Assembly (NCBI RefSeq): GCF_000939975.1
Contig: NZ_LK391969.1
Span: forward strand, 2,053,953 to 2,117,952
Length of the DNA stretch: 64,000 nucleotides
Reading direction: 5' to 3'
Origin: Pseudomonas saudimassiliensis
GTDB lineage: Bacteria; Pseudomonadota; Gammaproteobacteria; Pseudomonadales; Pseudomonadaceae
A program made the translations under genes and the position numbers. The notes under the pieces were generated by a model. The model was given only the letters and a program-made list of their open reading frames with translations. It made no database searches and was not told where the DNA came from. This document shows positions 61,728 through 64,000 of the stretch, one piece after another (within the stretch, counting starts at the first letter, position 1; each line of letters begins with the position of its first letter).

Positions 61728-62324
61728 ATGAAACATCGGGTTATCGGCACACTGCGGCAATGGCACTGGATCAGTTCCGCCCTGTGCCTGGCGGGAATGC
61801 TGTTGTTCGCGGTGACCGGCATCACCCTCAATCACGCGGCGGGGATCGAGGCGCAGCCGCAGGTTCGTACACTGGAGCTGCAGATGCCGCCAGAGTTGAC
61901 GCTGTTGCTGCCGGAAGCTGCCCAGCAACAGCGGTTGCCCTCGCCCCTGCATGACTGGCTGGAACGCAGCCTGGAGTTGCGGCTCGACCAGAAGGCGGCG
62001 GAGTGGTCGGCCGACGAGGTCTACCTGGGGATGCCCAAACCGGGCAGTGACGCCTGGATGACCCTCGACCTGCAGACCGGGGAAGTGTTCTTCGAAGCTA
62101 CCGACCGCGGCTGGATCGCCTATGCCAACGACCTGCACAAGGGTCGGCACAGCGGCGCGGCCTGGAGCTGGTTTATCGACATTTTTGCGGGAGTCTGCGT
62201 GATCTTCAGCCTCACCGGCCTGTTGCTGCTGCAACGCCAGGCGCGCAATCGCCCCAGCACCTGGCCGGTGACCGGCCTGGGCCTGCTGATTCCCGTGCTC
62301 ATTGCCCTGCTGTTCATCCATTGA
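61728..62324 (+). CDS. PepSY-associated transmembrane protein
   Basis: A 198-residue inner-membrane protein: first helix at about 12-34 (HWISSALCLAGMLLFAVTGI), a periplasmic PepSY-like domain (LDLQTGEVFFEATDRGWIAY), then helices at about 145-168 and 178-198. Histidines near the membrane (H13, H36 and the H of ANDLHKGRHSG) could bind haem, as in PiuB-like iron-uptake proteins, which is inference. The start MKHRVIGTLRQWHW is chosen over a GTG at 61701. DUF2271 follows after 21 bp. Confidence 0.85.
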   Translation: MKHRVIGTLRQWHWISSALCLAGMLLFAVTGITLNHAAGIEAQPQVRTLELQMPPELTLLLPEAAQQQRLPSPLHDWLERSLELRLDQKAAEWSADEVYLGMPKPGSDAWMTLDLQTGEVFFEATDRGWIAYANDLHKGRHSGAAWSWFIDIFAGVCVIFSLTGLLLLQRQARNRPSTWPVTGLGLLIPVLIALLFIH

Positions 62325-62345
62325 ATCCAATAAGGAGAAAAGTCC

Positions 62346-62855
62346 ATGCGTAAAGGGTATCTGCTGCCGTTGGTCATGGCCCTGACGGCGCCTGCCACGG
62401 CGACCGAGCTGACCGTTTCAGTCGAGGTGCCGCGGCTATCGGTAGCCGAATATCATCGCCCCTACGTGGCCATCTGGATCGAAAACGCCGACGGCCATGT
62501 GGCTGACCTGGCGGTTTGGTACGACCTCAAGCTGGCGGACCGGGAAGGTGAAAAATGGCTCAAGGACATGCGCCAATGGTGGCGCCGCAGCGGCCGCTCG
62601 CTGACCTTGCCGGTGGACGGACTGTCCGGCGCCACCCGCCCAGTGGGATCACACCGCATCGATATTCCTGCCGATCACCCGGCGTTGGCCAGCCTTGAGC
62701 CGGGCGACTACCAGCTGCTTGTCGAGGCCGCCCGGGAAGTGGGCGGCCGCGAACTGGTGCGCCTGCCCTTCAGCTGGCCGGTGACCGAACCGACCGAGCA
62801 CCAGGGCGGCGGCAAGAGCGAACTGGGCAAGGTTAGCCTCAGCCTGCTGCCCTGA
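62346..62855 (+). CDS. DUF2271 periplasmic protein
   Basis: A 169-residue exported protein with a short signal peptide (to about residue 20, ATATE). The segment YHRPYVAIWIENADGHVADLAVWYD and DMRQWWRRSG identify DUF2271. The family has no known activity, but often occurs with PepSY proteins and FMN transferases, suggesting a part in extracytoplasmic electron transfer or flavin handling. AAGGAG precedes the ATG. A DUF4198 gene follows after 35 bp. Confidence 0.85.
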   Translation: MRKGYLLPLVMALTAPATATELTVSVEVPRLSVAEYHRPYVAIWIENADGHVADLAVWYDLKLADREGEKWLKDMRQWWRRSGRSLTLPVDGLSGATRPVGSHRIDIPADHPALASLEPGDYQLLVEAAREVGGRELVRLPFSWPVTEPTEHQGGGKSELGKVSLSLLP

Positions 62856-62890
62856 CCCGAACATCACCTCATTAAGGATAGAAACACGCC

Positions 62891-63763
62891 ATGCTGACGA
62901 ACTTCACCCGCTGGACTACCCTGGCCATCGCCATCACCCTGCCCCTCTCGGCCCAAGCCCACCGGGCCTGGATGTTGCCGTCGACCACGGTACTGTCCGG
63001 CGATAACGCATGGATCAGCGTCGATGCCGCGGTCTCCAATGATCTGTTCTATTTCGAGCATCATCCGTTGGTACTCGAGGGCATCGGCCAGGCGCCGCAG
63101 CGCGGCGACCGCAACGCCCGGCCCCGGGCGCCCACCCGCCTGGTCATTACCGCGCCCGACGGCAAGGAAGTGCCCGCGCAGAACGGCCATGTTGGCAAAT
63201 ACCGCAGCGTGTTCGACGTGGAGATTGCCCAGAAAGGCACCTACAAGCTGGCCATTGCCGGCGGGCCGCGCCATTTCGCCCGCTACCAGCACGATGGCGA
63301 GGAGCAGCGCTGGATGGGCGACCTGGCCGACCTGACCGAAGCCGTGCCGGCTGAGGCCCAGGACCTGGAAGTCAGCCAGATGGAGTCGCGGATGGAGGTT
63401 TTCGTGACCTCCGGTGAGCCGACCACTACAGTCTTTGAGCCTACCGGCCGCGGCCTGGAACTGCAGCCCATTACCCACCCTAACGATCTGTTTGCCACTG
63501 AAACCGCGGAGTTTGTCTTCCTGCTGGATGGCAAGCCGGCCGCCGGCGTCGAGGTCAATGTCATTCCAGGGGGTATCCGCCATCGGGATGACCTCAACGA
63601 TATTCGCCAGACTACCGATGAAAATGGCAAGGTGGCCATCACCTGGCCCAGCGCCGGCTTCTGGTGGCTGGAGGCCAAGCTGGTGCAACAGGCTGGCGTG
63701 ACCGCCCCGGTGACCCAGCGGCGCGCTACTTACAGCGCCACCCTTGAAGTCCTGGCGCCCTGA
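62891..63763 (+). CDS. DUF4198 periplasmic protein
   Basis: A 290-residue exported protein (signal peptide to SAQA, about residue 23), beginning mature as HRAWMLPSTTVLSG, the typical DUF4198 start with His directly after cleavage. The body has Ig-like strands (FLLDGKPAAGVEVNVIPGG). The family includes proteins linked to nickel, cobalt or iron transport; the metal here would be iron if context holds. The stop overlaps the next start by one base. Confidence 0.86.
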   Translation: MLTNFTRWTTLAIAITLPLSAQAHRAWMLPSTTVLSGDNAWISVDAAVSNDLFYFEHHPLVLEGIGQAPQRGDRNARPRAPTRLVITAPDGKEVPAQNGHVGKYRSVFDVEIAQKGTYKLAIAGGPRHFARYQHDGEEQRWMGDLADLTEAVPAEAQDLEVSQMESRMEVFVTSGEPTTTVFEPTGRGLELQPITHPNDLFATETAEFVFLLDGKPAAGVEVNVIPGGIRHRDDLNDIRQTTDENGKVAITWPSAGFWWLEAKLVQQAGVTAPVTQRRATYSATLEVLAP

Positions 63764-64000
63764 TGGAGTTACTGCCGTTGCGCCTGGTATGGGCCGCGCT
63801 GGCAGTCGCTGCCTGGCTGCTGCTGTGCTGGTATTGCCTAGGCCGCAAGGCGCTTCGCCCGGCGAGTCGCTCGGCCATTGGTTCTGAATGGTTAATCGGC
63901 TATGCCAGCCAGTCGGGCGCGGCCCGGGCAATCGCCGAACGCCTTGATGCGGCTTGCCGCGAACGACAGCTCCCGTCCATGCTGATGCCGCTCAATGGCG
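63763..64000 (+). CDS. Membrane-anchored flavodoxin/diflavin reductase, partial
   Basis: The first 79 codons only; cut by the right edge. A transmembrane helix (residues about 7-25, WAALAVAAWLLLCWYCLG) is followed by WLIGYASQSGAARAIAERLD, the FMN phosphate-binding start of a flavodoxin domain. The most likely full protein is a sulfite-reductase-alpha-like diflavin reductase that passes NADPH electrons to the membrane partner. It overlaps DUF4198 by one base (TGATG). Confidence 0.75.
   Translation, partial: MELLPLRLVWAALAVAAWLLLCWYCLGRKALRPASRSAIGSEWLIGYASQSGAARAIAERLDAACRERQLPSMLMPLNG

Overview
The window reads as chromosomal DNA of a gammaproteobacterium of the family Pseudomonadaceae (Pseudomonas or Halopseudomonas type). 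Grounds are gene order remembered from Pseudomonas: crfX-cmpX-sigX-oprF next to rraA/ppsA/ppsR; the four-gene imelysin / di-haem / imelysin / DUF1513 iron operon; pqqABCDE followed by the S9 peptidase pqqH; a fused nuoCD; and nudJ-mnmA-hflD-purB divergent from icd. No rRNA, tRNA, CRISPR array or insertion sequence was seen. Genus-level placement is inference; no database search was possible.

Layout. 1-6.5 kb: NADH dehydrogenase I operon on the minus strand (nuoA, B, CD, E, F and the N-terminal 542 codons of nuoG, which runs off the left edge). 6.7-9.7 kb: hemerythrin-domain protein, glutathione reductase, a PCuAC copper chaperone and a PilZ-domain protein. 9.7-14.8 kb: a minus-strand iron operon (icmP-type imelysin lipoprotein, di-haem oxidoreductase, imelysin-like protein, Tat-exported DUF1513 protein) with Fur-box-like sites at its promoter, and a divergent promoter leading to a small uncharacterised ORF and dodecin. 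15.5-25.7 kb: aldehyde dehydrogenase, hexose-6-phosphate mutarotase, then pqqA-B-C-D-E-H-F, including the 23-residue pqqA. 25.7-29.5 kb: truncated haemoglobin, MDR oxidoreductase, an orphan 436-residue tyrosine recombinase and thiol peroxidase. 29.5-35 kb: tamA-tamB. 35-39 kb: xthA, clpA-clpS and cspD. 39-49.7 kb: icd, nudJ-mnmA-hflD-purB, roxA, a GNAT protein, a secretin-N-domain-like protein, aceA and a thioesterase. 49.8-56.6 kb: oprF, sigX, cmpX, crfX, rraA, ppsA, ppsR. 56.6-64 kb: two tandem TonB receptors, each with a Fur-box-like site, then a PepSY membrane protein, a DUF2271 protein, a DUF4198 protein and the start of a membrane-anchored flavodoxin-type reductase cut by the right edge.

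How the genes work together. The most striking regulatory signal is one operator, TGTAGTG-N12-CACTACA, found both upstream of icd/nudJ (40639-40664) and upstream of aceA (47062-47087). These two enzymes compete for isocitrate. Its length matches the long site reported for the KDPG-responsive regulator RccR in front of aceA in Pseudomonas fluorescens. Two iron systems, at 10-15 kb and 56.7-64 kb, carry Fur-type sites. The second pairs outer-membrane receptors with a predicted inner-membrane electron-transfer module of poorly described parts (PepSY, DUF2271, DUF4198, flavodoxin) and is the best candidate here for an under-described system.
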